Assembly: GCF_014530035.1 (NCBI RefSeq)
Contig: NZ_JACVMX010000001.1
Location: 310,001-374,000 of the forward strand
Direction: 5' to 3'
Length of the DNA: 64,000 nt
Source: Leucobacter sp. cx-328
GTDB taxonomy: Bacteria > Actinomycetota > Actinomycetes > Actinomycetales > Microbacteriaceae
The notes beneath the pieces are model-generated. The model was not told the DNA's origin. It worked only from the letters and a program-made list of their open reading frames with translations, and did not search any database. Made by a program: the position numbers and the translations under genes. Below, piece by piece: positions 1 through 9,121 of this stretch. Each line of letters opens with the position of its first letter. Positions within the stretch are counted from its first letter, which is position 1.

Positions 1-1108
1 GGTAGGCCATGAGCCGCCAGGCTTCGTCGTAGATCACATACCGCTGCCCGCCTGCCGGATCGAGCAGCGCACCCTCCATCCACGCAGACGAGCAAGTCAT
101 GAGCACTGAGGTCAGTGCGGAGTTTTCGACCATGCGCGACAGGTCGAGGCTCACCATTGGCAGCGACGGATCGAAGCGGACGGTCGATGGCCCGTCGAAG
201 ATGCCCTGCAAGTCGCCCGCGACGAGTCGCCTGAGCGCGTGCCCGAGTTGGCGACCGTCTTCTTTGAGCCTGCCGTCAGCGTCGCTGCCAGGCTCGAGGA
301 TACGGTCGACCACTTGCGGCAGGATGGGCGTGCCGTGCTCACGCATCACCGCGCCAAGCGCGTGGTCAATGCTGGTGTGTTCCAGTGGGGTGAGGGGGCG
401 GGAGAGCATAGTTTCTGCAAGTGCGCCGACGAGTTCACGGCGACGCGCGGTGACCTGAGCCGCCCAGTCTTGATCGCTGATCCCTGCCGCACGATAACCC
501 TCATCGAGCGGATTGAGGCGGTGTGGCAGGCCACGTCCAAGAATGATCGCGCGCCCGCCGACCAGCTCAGCGACGGGAGAGTGCTCGCCTTTCGGATCGC
601 CGGGCACATAGACTCTGCGCCCGAACGGCAGCGCTCTCGTGTAGAGCGATTTCACGAGCGCCGACTTGCCGCTGCCCACGATTCCCGCGATCACAATGTT
701 CGGGGCGGTGATGAGGCCGCGCTGGTAGAGCGTCCACGGGTCATACACGAACGAGGCACCGGAGTAGAGATCCTGCCCGATGAACGCACCGTCTGAGCCG
801 AGGCCGACCTCGGCAAGGAACGGGTACTGCGCCCCGAGCGTCGCCGTCGTGTCTTGATGCTTCGGCAACCGAAACCTGCCAGGAGTGCGCAGCGACTCAG
901 GATACGGCTCGCCCGCTGCGGGGAGATAGACCGTGTTCCGGCGCTCCTCCCGTTCGGCCTCGCGCCTGGCTCGCAGTTCGGCATCTTCACGGGCGCGCGC
1001 CTCGTAGCGAAGCTGCGCAGCCGCCCGGCGTCTGGCTTTCTTCAAGCGTCGACGCTCGGCGGTCGGGGCGACGAGCACGCTCGCGTGCAGACGCTCCTCG
1101 TCACTCAC
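1..1108 (-). CDS. VirB4-like conjugation ATPase, 3' end cut by the window edge
   Basis: Energises a Gram-positive type IV secretion system at the cytoplasmic membrane (known role of the family). I translated the minus strand from a GTG at 1108, which overlaps the stop of the upstream gene in a GTGA, and found an uninterrupted frame to base 2. The N-terminal part is Arg/Glu-rich and probably helical. A Walker A motif (AGIVGSGKS) lies near residue 145, followed by VYVPGDPKGEHSPV, and a Walker B strand (YVIYDEAWRLMAY) ends at the window edge near residue 365. The order Walker A, 'GDPKGE' and 'YDEAWRLM' is typical of the actinobacterial VirB4/TraC-type ATPases beside SCO6880 genes. The rest of the protein lies to the left of the window. 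Confidence 0.9.
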   Translation of the reverse strand, partial: MSDEERLHASVLVAPTAERRRLKKARRRAAAQLRYEARAREDAELRARREAEREERRNTVYLPAAGEPYPESLRTPGRFRLPKHQDTTATLGAQYPFLAEVGLGSDGAFIGQDLYSGASFVYDPWTLYQRGLITAPNIVIAGIVGSGKSALVKSLYTRALPFGRRVYVPGDPKGEHSPVAELVGGRAIILGRGLPHRLNPLDEGYRAAGISDQDWAAQVTARRRELVGALAETMLSRPLTPLEHTSIDHALGAVMREHGTPILPQVVDRILEPGSDADGRLKEDGRQLGHALRRLVAGDLQGIFDGPSTVRFDPSLPMVSLDLSRMVENSALTSVLMTCSSAWMEGALLDPAGGQRYVIYDEAWRLMAY

Positions 1109-1599
1109 CGCGACAACCCCGCATCGAGGCTCTGCGGTGCGGCCGTGCGGGAAAGGCCGTGCGCGGCTTTGGGCGCAAGGGTGCCCGAATCGAGCGGCTC
1201 CGGCCTGAGATGCGTGGTGACGCTCGCAGCGGGCGGAGCATCGGGGCGATGTGGGGTCGGCCATTCAAGGAGCGAGAGGTGTTCGGAGGTGCGACCCAGG
1301 CGGGTCTCGGCACGGTCGACAAACTCTGCGGCTTGGAGAAGGTCACGGGCTGCTTCTTCGATCACCGCGACACCAGAGACGATGGTGCCGCCGGTTCGGA
1401 TGATCGCCTCATCGTTCCGAGCGATCGCACGCGACGCGAAACTCCTGAACACGTCGGGCAGCAGCCGAGAGATGCCGAGCAGTTCACGGTTCAGATCGTA
1501 GAGTTCGCGGAGTGGGGTGTCACGAACGGTGTGCGCGAGGTAACGGAGTGCATCGTAGGCGGCGGTCGCCGCTTCGCGCGGGGTCTCATATTCAGGCAT
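1105..1599 (-). CDS. small hypothetical protein of the conjugation operon
   Basis: 164 residues, acidic to neutral, Arg- and Ala-rich, with no signal peptide or membrane segment; probably helical and cytoplasmic. It sits between the SCO6880-family gene (28-base gap) and the VirB4-like ATPase (4-base overlap), so it is translationally coupled to the ATPase. I do not recognise a domain. Its position suggests an accessory or adaptor protein of the secretion ATPases, but this is inference from context only. Confidence 0.75.
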   Translation of the reverse strand: MPEYETPREAATAAYDALRYLAHTVRDTPLRELYDLNRELLGISRLLPDVFRSFASRAIARNDEAIIRTGGTIVSGVAVIEEAARDLLQAAEFVDRAETRLGRTSEHLSLLEWPTPHRPDAPPAASVTTHLRPEPLDSGTLAPKAAHGLSRTAAPQSLDAGLSR

Positions 1600-1627
1600 C
1601 AGTGGTGTCCAATCAGTCGGGGCGGGT

Positions 1628-3073
1628 TCAGATGGGGCGGGCGAGCGGGAGGGCTGCGGCGGCGAACGCGCGGGCCTGCTGCCCGACCAAACGACGGCAT
1701 TCGCAGGAGGCTTGGATTGCGGCCTGTTCGACCGCGGCGACCGCTGCCTCGAGTTCCTCGCTGGTTGAAGCTGTGACCGAGATGAGGCCGGTGACGCGGG
1801 CGAGGCCGTGCCCGGCAGAGAGGTCGGCCTCTTGCTGCATCACGTCGACGTACTCGGCAGCAGTCGCAGCGTCTTCGATCTGCCCGATCTTCTGCCGCTG
1901 CGTCTTATCCGAAATCAGTTCGGTGCGTTTGCGCCGCAGATCACGCGCCGCTTGATCGGCGCGCACCGGCAGGTAGTGCAACGAGAGAGTGCGCAGGATC
2001 CCCGACGAGAGCACGAGGGGTGAGAGGAAGCCTGGGTAGACCTGGCTCCTGGGCCATTCGCTGACCCACAACACTGCATGATGCGCACTGTCAGACCTGA
2101 TCGACTCCCACCGTTCTGTGACAGCGACCGGGCCAGCGGTAGCGAGGTCGCGTCCGAGCTCGCCGTGACGTTCGAGCGCGGCAGCGGTCGCGGGATCGTA
2201 GGCTGCGCGCAGCACCATTGCGACATCGCCTGGGGTGAGCCACCCATCAACCTGCAGGTCTGCGGCACGAATCGCCGCGACCAGGGTGTGCATCTCTTGC
2301 CGCAGCACCTGTGCAGCCCCGCGCACGCCGCCGCCTGCGGTGCGGATCGCGCGTGCCGCGAGGCGCATATCGAGCGAGAGCGAGACGGTCGTGGCGTGCC
2401 GTTCCCCGGTGGGGCCCGCCCGGTCGATGAGTTCGCCATAGACGGTCGCCGCCCACGAGCCGTCAGCGTTGCCGTGCTCCTGCCACCATTGCGCAAGCCC
2501 GGTGCCGGAATCGGGCAGGGTGCGTTCCGACACCTGGATGCGGGCGATCCTGCCCGACCTGCACGCGGAAGCGAGCACTCTGCCCCAGCCGTCGACGCGG
2601 CGCTGCTGGTCGCCTGGATCGAGCAGCACGAACGCGGGGTGGGAGACTCCGAGGATTGCCGTCAAGAGGTGCTGGTGCGGGTCATGGATCATCGCCGCCC
2701 CGGTCTCATCGTCCACCCACTCCCGCAACGCGGCGGCATCGCCGGGAAGCGCGAGCGTGCCCTCGGGGCGAAGCCGCATAAGGGCACGTCGATACTCGGT
2801 CTGTCCGCTCGCTTGCTTCTGCCACCACCGCAGCACGATCGGCGCCCACTCGACGATCTTCCGCCCGCCAATCGGTACAGTCGCGGTGACAGCGGCAAGC
2901 CCCCAAACCGGGGCAGTCCAGGCAAGCCCCGCACCACCCGTGACGTAGAGGCCACCGACTGCGGCGACGAGACCGATCCCGAGCGTGACCAGCTGGGGCA
3001 GGGAGAGACCGAGCATCACGCCCCGCTTGGTGAGGCGCGAGAACTGCACGGTCGACAACTCGAACTCAGACAT
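1628..3073 (-). CDS. SCO6880-family conjugation protein
   Basis: 481 residues. The N terminus (STVQFSRLTKRGVMLGL) is followed by two adjacent hydrophobic segments (about residues 22-70), a PrgI-like arrangement, then a long soluble domain. This matches the SCO6880 family, found beside VirB4-like ATPases in actinobacterial integrative elements. The N-terminal membrane hairpin fits the VirB3-like part of type IV systems; the function of the soluble part is not established. It ends 28 bases before the next gene and starts 9 bases after the TrbL-like gene, so it is in the same operon. Confidence 0.85.
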   Translation of the reverse strand: MSEFELSTVQFSRLTKRGVMLGLSLPQLVTLGIGLVAAVGGLYVTGGAGLAWTAPVWGLAAVTATVPIGGRKIVEWAPIVLRWWQKQASGQTEYRRALMRLRPEGTLALPGDAAALREWVDDETGAAMIHDPHQHLLTAILGVSHPAFVLLDPGDQQRRVDGWGRVLASACRSGRIARIQVSERTLPDSGTGLAQWWQEHGNADGSWAATVYGELIDRAGPTGERHATTVSLSLDMRLAARAIRTAGGGVRGAAQVLRQEMHTLVAAIRAADLQVDGWLTPGDVAMVLRAAYDPATAAALERHGELGRDLATAGPVAVTERWESIRSDSAHHAVLWVSEWPRSQVYPGFLSPLVLSSGILRTLSLHYLPVRADQAARDLRRKRTELISDKTQRQKIGQIEDAATAAEYVDVMQQEADLSAGHGLARVTGLISVTASTSEELEAAVAAVEQAAIQASCECRRLVGQQARAFAAAALPLARPI

Positions 3074-3082
3074 GACCGCTCC

Positions 3083-4456
3083 TTACGCTTTCGGGGTCGA
3101 ACTATCGCCAGGGTTCGTGCTTGGGCCAGGCGGCAGCGCGCGAGGCGGCGGTACCTGCCCGTGGCGTGCGGGAGGCGGAGCCGAACTCTGCCCCGGCGTG
3201 CTCGCGCCCTCCATCTGACTGTCAGCCTGCTGCGCGACCTGACTGCCAAGCTCCGGGCCGAGGGTCGCGGCCTTCTTCGCCGCTGCCGCACCGAGCGCTA
3301 TCCCAACACCAATCGGCCCGCCCGCAGCACCCGCGCCAACGCCCGCCCCGGTGCCAGTCCCAGCACCTGTACCTGCACCAGTACCGGCTCCAGCGCCAGC
3401 ACCGCCTCCCGGCGGGGGCGGCGGGGGCGGCGGATTACCACCACCGCCCCCGCCAGAGGGCGGCTTATCGCCGCCACCCGAGCCGCTCGAATCGCCGAGA
3501 ACACGAGATGGATTCCCAGGCATCCGATTCGGCACAGGCACCGGTCGGTTGAGCGCTTGCTTCGCTTCGGACTCGGTGGACATGGCGTGGTAGTAGTCGG
3601 TGCCGAGCCACGAGATCGCCTTGTAGGTGATGTACGGGGCGAAGGCGGCAACCGCGAGGAGCACGATCCCCGCGAGCGGGTCAGTGAGCGCCTGGATGTC
3701 GAGGGCGATGGGCACAGAAATCTGTGCAATAGCGACCAGTAGGATCACGGTCAGCACGAGTTTCGAGACGATGAGCGCGACCACGAACATCAGCCATTTC
3801 CCCGCCCACCCGCGCGTGGTATCCCAGGAGAACCCCGCCAGTGCGAGCGGCGCGAGCGCGACCGTCAGCAGGAGCAGGCTCTTTCGCACGAGCAACGAGA
3901 ACCACACGATCGCAGTCGCCGCGATTGACAGGCCGCCGAGGAACAGCGTGACGATTGCTCCGATACCTGGGGAACCGAGGTTCAACGTAGTCAGTGCGGT
4001 AATGAGCATCGTGATCTTGTCGCCCATTGACTGCATCGAGTTCCCGGTCGCTTGCACAATGCCGAGGCACAGCTGATCCACGATCTCTAATCCCAGCGCG
4101 ACGAGCGAGACCGCGACGAACGAACCGAGGATGCTCTTCCCGAGGCCGATCCCGGCACGGGCGAGACCACCGGGTTCTCGTTTCACCACAGCGGTGATGA
4201 GTTGGAAGCAGGCCAGCAGCAGAGCGATCATGACGCCGATGCCGAAGATGAGATTGTAGACGCCGACGAACTCGCCACTGGTGACGTCGACCATCGTGGT
4301 TGAGTCGAATACGATCCAGAGGCCTTGGATGAACCAGGCCGCAGTCTGGCCGACACCATCGGCGATCCACTGGATCGGAGCGGCAGCGACCATCGCGGTG
4401 GTCTCATCTGCGGCATCGCACAGCAGCGAGAGAATGGGCTGCTCACACAGACTCAT
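3083..4456 (-). CDS. VirB6/TrbL-like conjugal transfer membrane protein
   Basis: 457 residues. Six or so strongly hydrophobic segments occupy about residues 70-290 (for example VYNLIFGIGVMIALLLACFQ and the stretch after SLLVRKS). Then comes a low-complexity soluble tail of Gly, Pro and Ala repeats (poly-Gly, poly-Pro and alternating GAGTGAG) up to the C terminus. Multi-spanning inner-membrane proteins of this shape form the VirB6/TrbL part of conjugation channels. The tail of about 140 residues is disordered and may reach the cytoplasmic ATPases or the cell wall, depending on topology. The neighbours are the small pilin-like proteins and the SCO6880 gene. Confidence 0.85.
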   Translation of the reverse strand: MSLCEQPILSLLCDAADETTAMVAAAPIQWIADGVGQTAAWFIQGLWIVFDSTTMVDVTSGEFVGVYNLIFGIGVMIALLLACFQLITAVVKREPGGLARAGIGLGKSILGSFVAVSLVALGLEIVDQLCLGIVQATGNSMQSMGDKITMLITALTTLNLGSPGIGAIVTLFLGGLSIAATAIVWFSLLVRKSLLLLTVALAPLALAGFSWDTTRGWAGKWLMFVVALIVSKLVLTVILLVAIAQISVPIALDIQALTDPLAGIVLLAVAAFAPYITYKAISWLGTDYYHAMSTESEAKQALNRPVPVPNRMPGNPSRVLGDSSGSGGGDKPPSGGGGGGNPPPPPPPPGGGAGAGAGTGAGTGAGTGTGAGVGAGAAGGPIGVGIALGAAAAKKAATLGPELGSQVAQQADSQMEGASTPGQSSAPPPARHGQVPPPRALPPGPSTNPGDSSTPKA

Positions 4457-4493
4457 TAGAGACTCTTTCGTTCATCAGATCGGCGGGTGGCGG

Positions 4494-4763
4494 TTAGACC
4501 GACTGGCCGACATCCCAGAAAAAATTGATCAAGGTCACGGCCGCCCCGCACAGCACGGCTGCGCCGCAGCAGATCAGCACACCCGTCTTCCCTCGGCCCG
4601 CCAAATGCGGGTTCGACGAGTTCGCACCAAACGCCCAGACCACGGCACTGATAATCAAGCCGAGCGCGGACAGGATGAGTCCGAAAGTCATGACTGCGCC
4701 GACGATCAATCGGAGGGCGTCGACGCCCGGCAGCCCGGACGAGTTGGGGTCGATGTCGATCAT
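4494..4763 (-). CDS. small two-helix membrane protein, pilin-like
   Basis: 89 residues with two hydrophobic helices (about 19-45 and 61-82) joined by a short polar loop (ANSSNPHLAGRGKTG). It is a paralogue of the next gene upstream (4890-5153), with the same loop pattern NP-x(2-3)-GR-x-GVL. Size and topology match VirB2-type pilins or the DUF6112 family of actinobacterial conjugation loci; the family name is from memory and not checked. It lies 37 bases upstream of the TrbL-like gene. Confidence 0.8.
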   Translation of the reverse strand: MIDIDPNSSGLPGVDALRLIVGAVMTFGLILSALGLIISAVVWAFGANSSNPHLAGRGKTGVLICCGAAVLCGAAVTLINFFWDVGQSV

Positions 4764-4889
4764 GGGTGAGGCTCCTCACAGCTCTCAAGACGGGAAGGGA
4801 ACACCGATGAGGTACCTGCCGAATCCCGAACACAAGTCGGGCCTGACAGTGACGCTCATGCGTCTGCCAGGCCCGAGTGGTGAGGGCGG

Positions 4890-5153
4890 TTAGAGGGTGG
4901 AGCCGTAGCTGAGGAAGAGGTTCACGATTGCGACAGCAGCTCCGGCCATGAGTGCACCGCCGAGTGCGACGAGCACACCGACGCGGCCGCGCATCGCGGT
5001 GTTCGGATTCCCGCCCCAGGTACCCAGCGCCCACGCCACACTCGAGATGATGAACATGAGAGCGCTCACAATGAGCACGAACATGAGCGCAGCACCGATC
5101 ACTTCCTCGAAGCCGCCCAGATCGAGGGAGCCAAAATCGGGAAAGACATTCAT
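4890..5153 (-). CDS. small two-helix membrane protein, pilin-like paralogue
   Basis: 87 residues starting MNVFPDFGSLD, with two hydrophobic helices (about 20-45 and 58-80) and the loop WGGNPNTAMRGRVGVL. It is homologous to the neighbouring 89-residue protein. Its ATG overlaps the stop codon of the M23 peptidase gene (ATGA), so the two are translationally coupled. It probably makes up, or pairs with its paralogue in, a membrane-embedded or extracellular part of the mating channel; this is inferred from size, topology and position. Confidence 0.8.
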   Translation of the reverse strand: MNVFPDFGSLDLGGFEEVIGAALMFVLIVSALMFIISSVAWALGTWGGNPNTAMRGRVGVLVALGGALMAGAAVAIVNLFLSYGSTL

Positions 5154-5881
5154 GCCGCGACCGCCTCGCGCGAACCCTCTTCGGCCGGTGCATCGCCGTC
5201 TTCGCTGCCGGGGTCGGCGTCCTCTTCATGGGTGGTGCAGCCTGCACGGCCGGGAGCCTCGCTGCCGGGGCCGGTGAGGTCGATCGCTCCGTGTGCGGCG
5301 AGCCACGGCTCCGGGTCGATGGCCTGCCCGTGCGTGCCACCGGGCCGCACTTCGAGATGCAAATGCGGCCCGGTCGAGTAGCCGCTCGATCCGACATCGG
5401 CGATGTGCTGGCCAGCGGTCACCCGATCGCCTGCAGAGACATGGATGCCGTGCGCCCACATATGCACATACGCGGTCGCGATCCGCTCTCCGCCGATGGT
5501 GTGCTCGATCGTGATAAGGCCACCCCAGCCGCCGTCGATCCCGGCGAAGGTGACGATGCCGTCAGCGACGGCGAGAATCGGTGTGCCGTCAGGGGCCGCG
5601 AGATCGAGACCGTAGTGGTAGCTTTGCTCTCCGCTGATCGGGTCGATGCGAGGCCCGAACCTGTCAGTGACGACGTAGGTGCCTTGCGCCATCGGGAACA
5701 CGATGCTCTTCGACTCGGGCGGAGCCTCGGTCGATACAGCCCCGCCACCGCCTCCGGTGGTCTGCGTGGTCGGCACCGTGCAGTTCCCGTTCCCTGGCAC
5801 GGCGACCAGCACCAGGCTGAGCAGCCCTGCGCTCGGAGCGAGCGCGAGCGCCGCGAGAAACGCGAGGATCTTCTTCATCAC
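5150..5881 (-). CDS. secreted M23-family peptidoglycan endopeptidase of the conjugation system
   Basis: 243 residues. An N-terminal signal or anchor (KKILAFLAALALAPSAGLLS) is followed by a short linker with poly-Gly and an M23 (LytM-type) domain from about residue 75 to 185. The zinc ligands are visible as HYGLD (H-x3-D) and HLHLE (H-x-H), with GSSGYSTGPH before the last motif. The enzyme cuts cell-wall peptide cross-bridges and in conjugation operons is thought to open the wall for the channel. The last 50 residues are acidic and disordered. The start ATGATG is preceded by GAGG. Confidence 0.9.
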   Translation of the reverse strand: MMKKILAFLAALALAPSAGLLSLVLVAVPGNGNCTVPTTQTTGGGGGAVSTEAPPESKSIVFPMAQGTYVVTDRFGPRIDPISGEQSYHYGLDLAAPDGTPILAVADGIVTFAGIDGGWGGLITIEHTIGGERIATAYVHMWAHGIHVSAGDRVTAGQHIADVGSSGYSTGPHLHLEVRPGGTHGQAIDPEPWLAAHGAIDLTGPGSEAPGRAGCTTHEEDADPGSEDGDAPAEEGSREAVAA

Positions 5882-5890
5882 CGACCTCGC

Positions 5891-6601
5891 TTACCGCAGC
5901 GGCGTATCGAGTGCCGTCAACCGCAGCAGACGGCACTGCTCATACGACGGCTTACAGGCCACGAACATGGTGAACGCGACCGGATGCTCGGTCGTCACCA
6001 CTTCACCATCCCAGACCCCGGATCGGTGCCTCGTACCGTCGACGGTGTAAGCGATCGTGCCGGGCTGCAGCGCATCCTCTCGGGCCTGCCGTACAACGTC
6101 GGTCCAGCCATCAGGCACGCCAATCGTGTCGATCTCGAGGTGCTGCCGAGTCTCGTACTGTTGCAACTCTTTCCAGGCCGCGTTGTTCGGCAGGTAGGTA
6201 GTGAGGTCTTTCACCAACCCGTTGGTTTCCAGATTGTCGGGATCGGAGCCTTGATCGAGGATCGACTGCACATAGTCGACCGGGAGATACCCGTCGTTCG
6301 TATCCCACGCGAAGATCGCGGAAGCGACCGATTCCGCGAAGCGATCAGCGTCCCCGGTCTGCGCGACCTTCCCGAACACTGGCCGGGCCTGCTCAGCCGG
6401 TTCCGTCGCATCGGGGGCTGTGGTGGTGCCGACCATTGGTGTCAGCTCGTCGTCGGGTGGGCCGAGCAGCAGCCCAATCGTGGCGATGACGAGGACGAAT
6501 AGGAGCCCGGTGCCGAGCACCGTAGCCACGATCATGCGCAACCGACGCGCCCGCTCAGAATCAGTGGCCGGTTGCTGCGGTAAGGGAGTGCGACGTTTCA
6601 T
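5891..6601 (-). CDS. VirB8-like single-pass conjugation protein
   Basis: 236 residues. A basic N terminus (RARRLRMIV) leads into one transmembrane helix (about residues 23-47), followed by an extracytoplasmic domain of about 180 residues. No catalytic motif is visible. One membrane anchor plus a compact outer domain next to an M23 peptidase is the usual form of VirB8/TcpC-type proteins in Gram-positive conjugation loci. The assignment rests on topology and context; I cannot confirm the NTF2-like fold from sequence alone. Confidence 0.7.
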   Translation of the reverse strand: MKRRTPLPQQPATDSERARRLRMIVATVLGTGLLFVLVIATIGLLLGPPDDELTPMVGTTTAPDATEPAEQARPVFGKVAQTGDADRFAESVASAIFAWDTNDGYLPVDYVQSILDQGSDPDNLETNGLVKDLTTYLPNNAAWKELQQYETRQHLEIDTIGVPDGWTDVVRQAREDALQPGTIAYTVDGTRHRSGVWDGEVVTTEHPVAFTMFVACKPSYEQCRLLRLTALDTPLR

Positions 6602-6642
6602 ACCGCACAGGTACGAGACTGCACCCCGGACACCGGCTCAGG

Positions 6643-7704
6643 TCAGGCGGCAGCGCGGGCGTTCTGGAGTTCGGTGGCGAAGCGCATCGTGCCCTCAGCG
6701 ATGGAGACGAACAAGTCGAGCTGCTCGCCGGAGAGCTCTCGCACCATCTGCTCGACATCGTAGTACCGCCACCAGCCGTCGAGTTCGCTCCAAGTCGCCC
6801 AGAACGCGCGGGAACTGCGCAGCTTCGGCACCTCATCACCCGCTGTGACCGCAGTGCGCGGTTTGGATGGGTGCTTCGAGCCACTGCTCCCTTTCACTCG
6901 TTCAAGGGCAGCTCGGGCGAGACGTTCCATCTCAGCGGCTTTCAGATCCGACTGGCGGGCGCGAGCCGCCTCACGGCCTGCGCTTTCGCGCACGCTCTCA
7001 GGCTGGGTGGGATCGGCCGCGATGCGATCGAGCTCGTCAAGCGACAGGGCGGCGTTCATGCGCTGATGCGAGGCCAGTACCCCGGCCCCATCCCGAATCC
7101 GGGCAAGCTCGGCCTCGGCCTGGCCGCGAACCGCCGCCGAGGCGGTGCCGTCAGCGGCGAGGTCTTCGATGCGGTTCACTCGTTCGAGCATCTGATGGGA
7201 GTCACGCCCGGTGACCATGCGGGCTGCCTGTTCGCGTGCTTTCCCGTATTCGTGTGGTGCTGACGGTGGTGGTGAATCACCACCACCGGAGATTCCTGCG
7301 AGTCCGGGCTGCGCGCCGAAGCGAGTCGCGGCTTGCCGCAGCGCGGCTTCTTCCTCGAGCACGGCCTTCAGTTCGCGGTAGAGCGCGGCAGCTTCCAGGG
7401 TGGTGAGGGGCTTGTGCAGGGCATGATCGGCGTGTTCGCTGAGCAGCTGGCCGAGCCGGTCAGAGAGGCCTGAGCGCACCCATACGTTGATGGTGCGCCA
7501 GCCGAGTTTCCGTGCGGCAGCGACCCGGCGCACCCCGATCAACACGAACCCTTCCGGGGTGATCGTTGGCGGTTGCAGCAGCCCGTGCTCAGACAGCGAC
7601 TTCGCCAGCAGGTCGAGATCGCCAAGGTCGCTGCGATGCCGGGTGCCAACCAAGAGCGAGTCGAGCGCCCGATCCAACTGAATCCCGTACTGGCCGCTCA
7701 TCAC
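6643..7704 (-). CDS. ParB-like nuclease-domain protein
   Basis: 353 residues. The N-terminal 90 residues fit a ParB/Srx domain: short strands, then LAKSLSEHGLLQPPTITPEGFVLIGVRRVAAARKLGW, in which G-x-RR-x-AA-x-KLGW corresponds to the conserved 'GERRxRAA' box. A helical, charged middle and a C-terminal part without a recognisable motif follow. No ParA is visible in the window, so this may be a regulator or a DNA-binding partition protein of the element. It overlaps the next upstream gene by 4 bases (ATGA). Confidence 0.8.
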   Translation of the reverse strand: MMSGQYGIQLDRALDSLLVGTRHRSDLGDLDLLAKSLSEHGLLQPPTITPEGFVLIGVRRVAAARKLGWRTINVWVRSGLSDRLGQLLSEHADHALHKPLTTLEAAALYRELKAVLEEEAALRQAATRFGAQPGLAGISGGGDSPPPSAPHEYGKAREQAARMVTGRDSHQMLERVNRIEDLAADGTASAAVRGQAEAELARIRDGAGVLASHQRMNAALSLDELDRIAADPTQPESVRESAGREAARARQSDLKAAEMERLARAALERVKGSSGSKHPSKPRTAVTAGDEVPKLRSSRAFWATWSELDGWWRYYDVEQMVRELSGEQLDLFVSIAEGTMRFATELQNARAAA

Positions 7705-8543
7705 GCACCGCCAGGTTTCGGGGCAGACTCCACGATCTGCCGCACCAGGTGTTCGTCACTCAGCAGTTCGGGAAAGCTCTCACCGATGACGATTCGCATG
7801 AACAGGCCACGGCCCGCGTTCGTTGCTGCGTAGGCCGGGTTCTGAGTGCCCAGCAGCACCGCGACAACGGTGTTCCAGGCATCCTTCTTCACGTCGAGGA
7901 GCGCGAGGGCGAGACGGTCGCGGCGCAGCACGTCGAACGCGCTCGTACGGCTCCCGAGTCTCTCAAGGCCTTCGTAGATGTACCAGATCACATTCCGGGC
8001 CGTTGATTCCGGCCAGCAGAGCCGTGAGAACAGGAATACTGCCTGCTCGATCATGGTCACCTCGGGAGAAGGTTCTTCTTCGCCTGCGTCCTCAATGCGA
8101 GGCTCACCGACTTGGAACGCTGGGTTCCATTCGAGCAGCGCCTGGTCGCGGTCTGCAAACCGTTCCGCATCATGATTCGCGGAGACCTCAGACTTGCGGG
8201 CCTTGTCGACCGAGCAGAGCAGCCCCTGGCCGCGCTGCTCATAGATGCACGTCAGCCGTACCGCCTCGGTGACCACGGCCCACGGGTTGTCGGCGCGGGC
8301 GGTGCCGGGTTTCCGCATCGCCTCGAACGCGGCGGTCACTGCCTCCCAACGGTCAAGGCCGTACTTGCGGGCAAGACGCGCATACTTGCCTGCGGTGAAC
8401 TTCGCGAGCTCATGCGCCTCGGTATCGTGCCGCCACGCGCCGGGGCCAGCCTCCTGCAAACGAATGAGCAACGCCCGCAGCCCCTCCGGGGTCTCGAACT
8501 CGTGATCCTCGGGCGAAGCAGCGGCGATAAGTGTTCTGGTCAT
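7701..8543 (-). CDS. hypothetical protein conserved in position next to the ParB-like gene
   Basis: 280 residues, soluble, helical, with no signal or membrane segment. The motif region SWAVV-like 'NPWAVVTEAVRLTCIYEQRGQGLLCS' and the C-terminal LLGTQNPAYAATNAGRGLFMRIV look structured, but I cannot assign a family. It is coupled to the ParB-like gene by a 4-base overlap, so it probably acts in replication, maintenance or regulation of the element (inference). A gap of 95 bases separates it from the next gene upstream. Confidence 0.7.
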   Translation of the reverse strand: MTRTLIAAASPEDHEFETPEGLRALLIRLQEAGPGAWRHDTEAHELAKFTAGKYARLARKYGLDRWEAVTAAFEAMRKPGTARADNPWAVVTEAVRLTCIYEQRGQGLLCSVDKARKSEVSANHDAERFADRDQALLEWNPAFQVGEPRIEDAGEEEPSPEVTMIEQAVFLFSRLCWPESTARNVIWYIYEGLERLGSRTSAFDVLRRDRLALALLDVKKDAWNTVVAVLLGTQNPAYAATNAGRGLFMRIVIGESFPELLSDEHLVRQIVESAPKPGGA

Positions 8544-8638
8544 GATGGCGCACCTCCTACAGGAGACGTGCGATCCTCATCCCGAACGAGCAGAACCAAT
8601 CTGAGAGCGATACCGTGCATGATCCATCACCGTCACCA

Positions 8639-9121
8639 TCAGCCCCGAGAAATCGTTTCGGGTTCCGGCATCGAGCGGTGCGGCGCATCCTGACCAAACG
8701 GGTTCATCGGAGCGAGATGCCAGGTGCCCTCACGCACCTCCCGATGGAAGTCTCCGACCTTGCCTCGGGCACGCTCCGAGAGCGCGGCGGTGAGATCCAT
8801 GCCGCGAGCGGTCACTCGCGCCCCGGCCTCCGCGAAGAGGTCGGTCGGGCGTTTCCACGCCACCCGCACCCCGGCCGGTTTCTCCGGTTCCGGGCCGACA
8901 ATATCGGCAGGATCATCCGTCACCCGAGCATCGAAGCCTCCCTCCAACTCGAGCGCATCCTCGACCACTTCGGCGTCGTAAATGAGTTCAGGGGAAGGTG
9001 TGTGCCGGACGAGTTTGGTATCTTCGATCAGCTCGGCCTCGATGATCTCTTCCTCGGCGTAAAGGTCAAGATGGGACGGAAAACGATACGGCGACATCGC
9101 GCCGGATGCAGGGGTGGTCAT
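8639..9121 (-). CDS. hypothetical acidic protein of the mobile element
   Basis: 160 residues. The first 75 residues are very acidic (EEEIIEAELIEDTK, IYDAEVVEDALELEGG); the second half is more basic. There is no signal peptide or membrane helix. It overlaps the DUF2637 gene by an ATGA, so it is co-translated with it. I do not recognise a domain. Confidence 0.65.
   Translation of the reverse strand: MTTPASGAMSPYRFPSHLDLYAEEEIIEAELIEDTKLVRHTPSPELIYDAEVVEDALELEGGFDARVTDDPADIVGPEPEKPAGVRVAWKRPTDLFAEAGARVTARGMDLTAALSERARGKVGDFHREVREGTWHLAPMNPFGQDAPHRSMPEPETISRG

Noticed and set aside
2078-3742. 554-codon plus-strand open frame
   Set aside because: It is antisense to the SCO6880 and TrbL-like genes, Arg-rich and without domain features; a product of high GC content.
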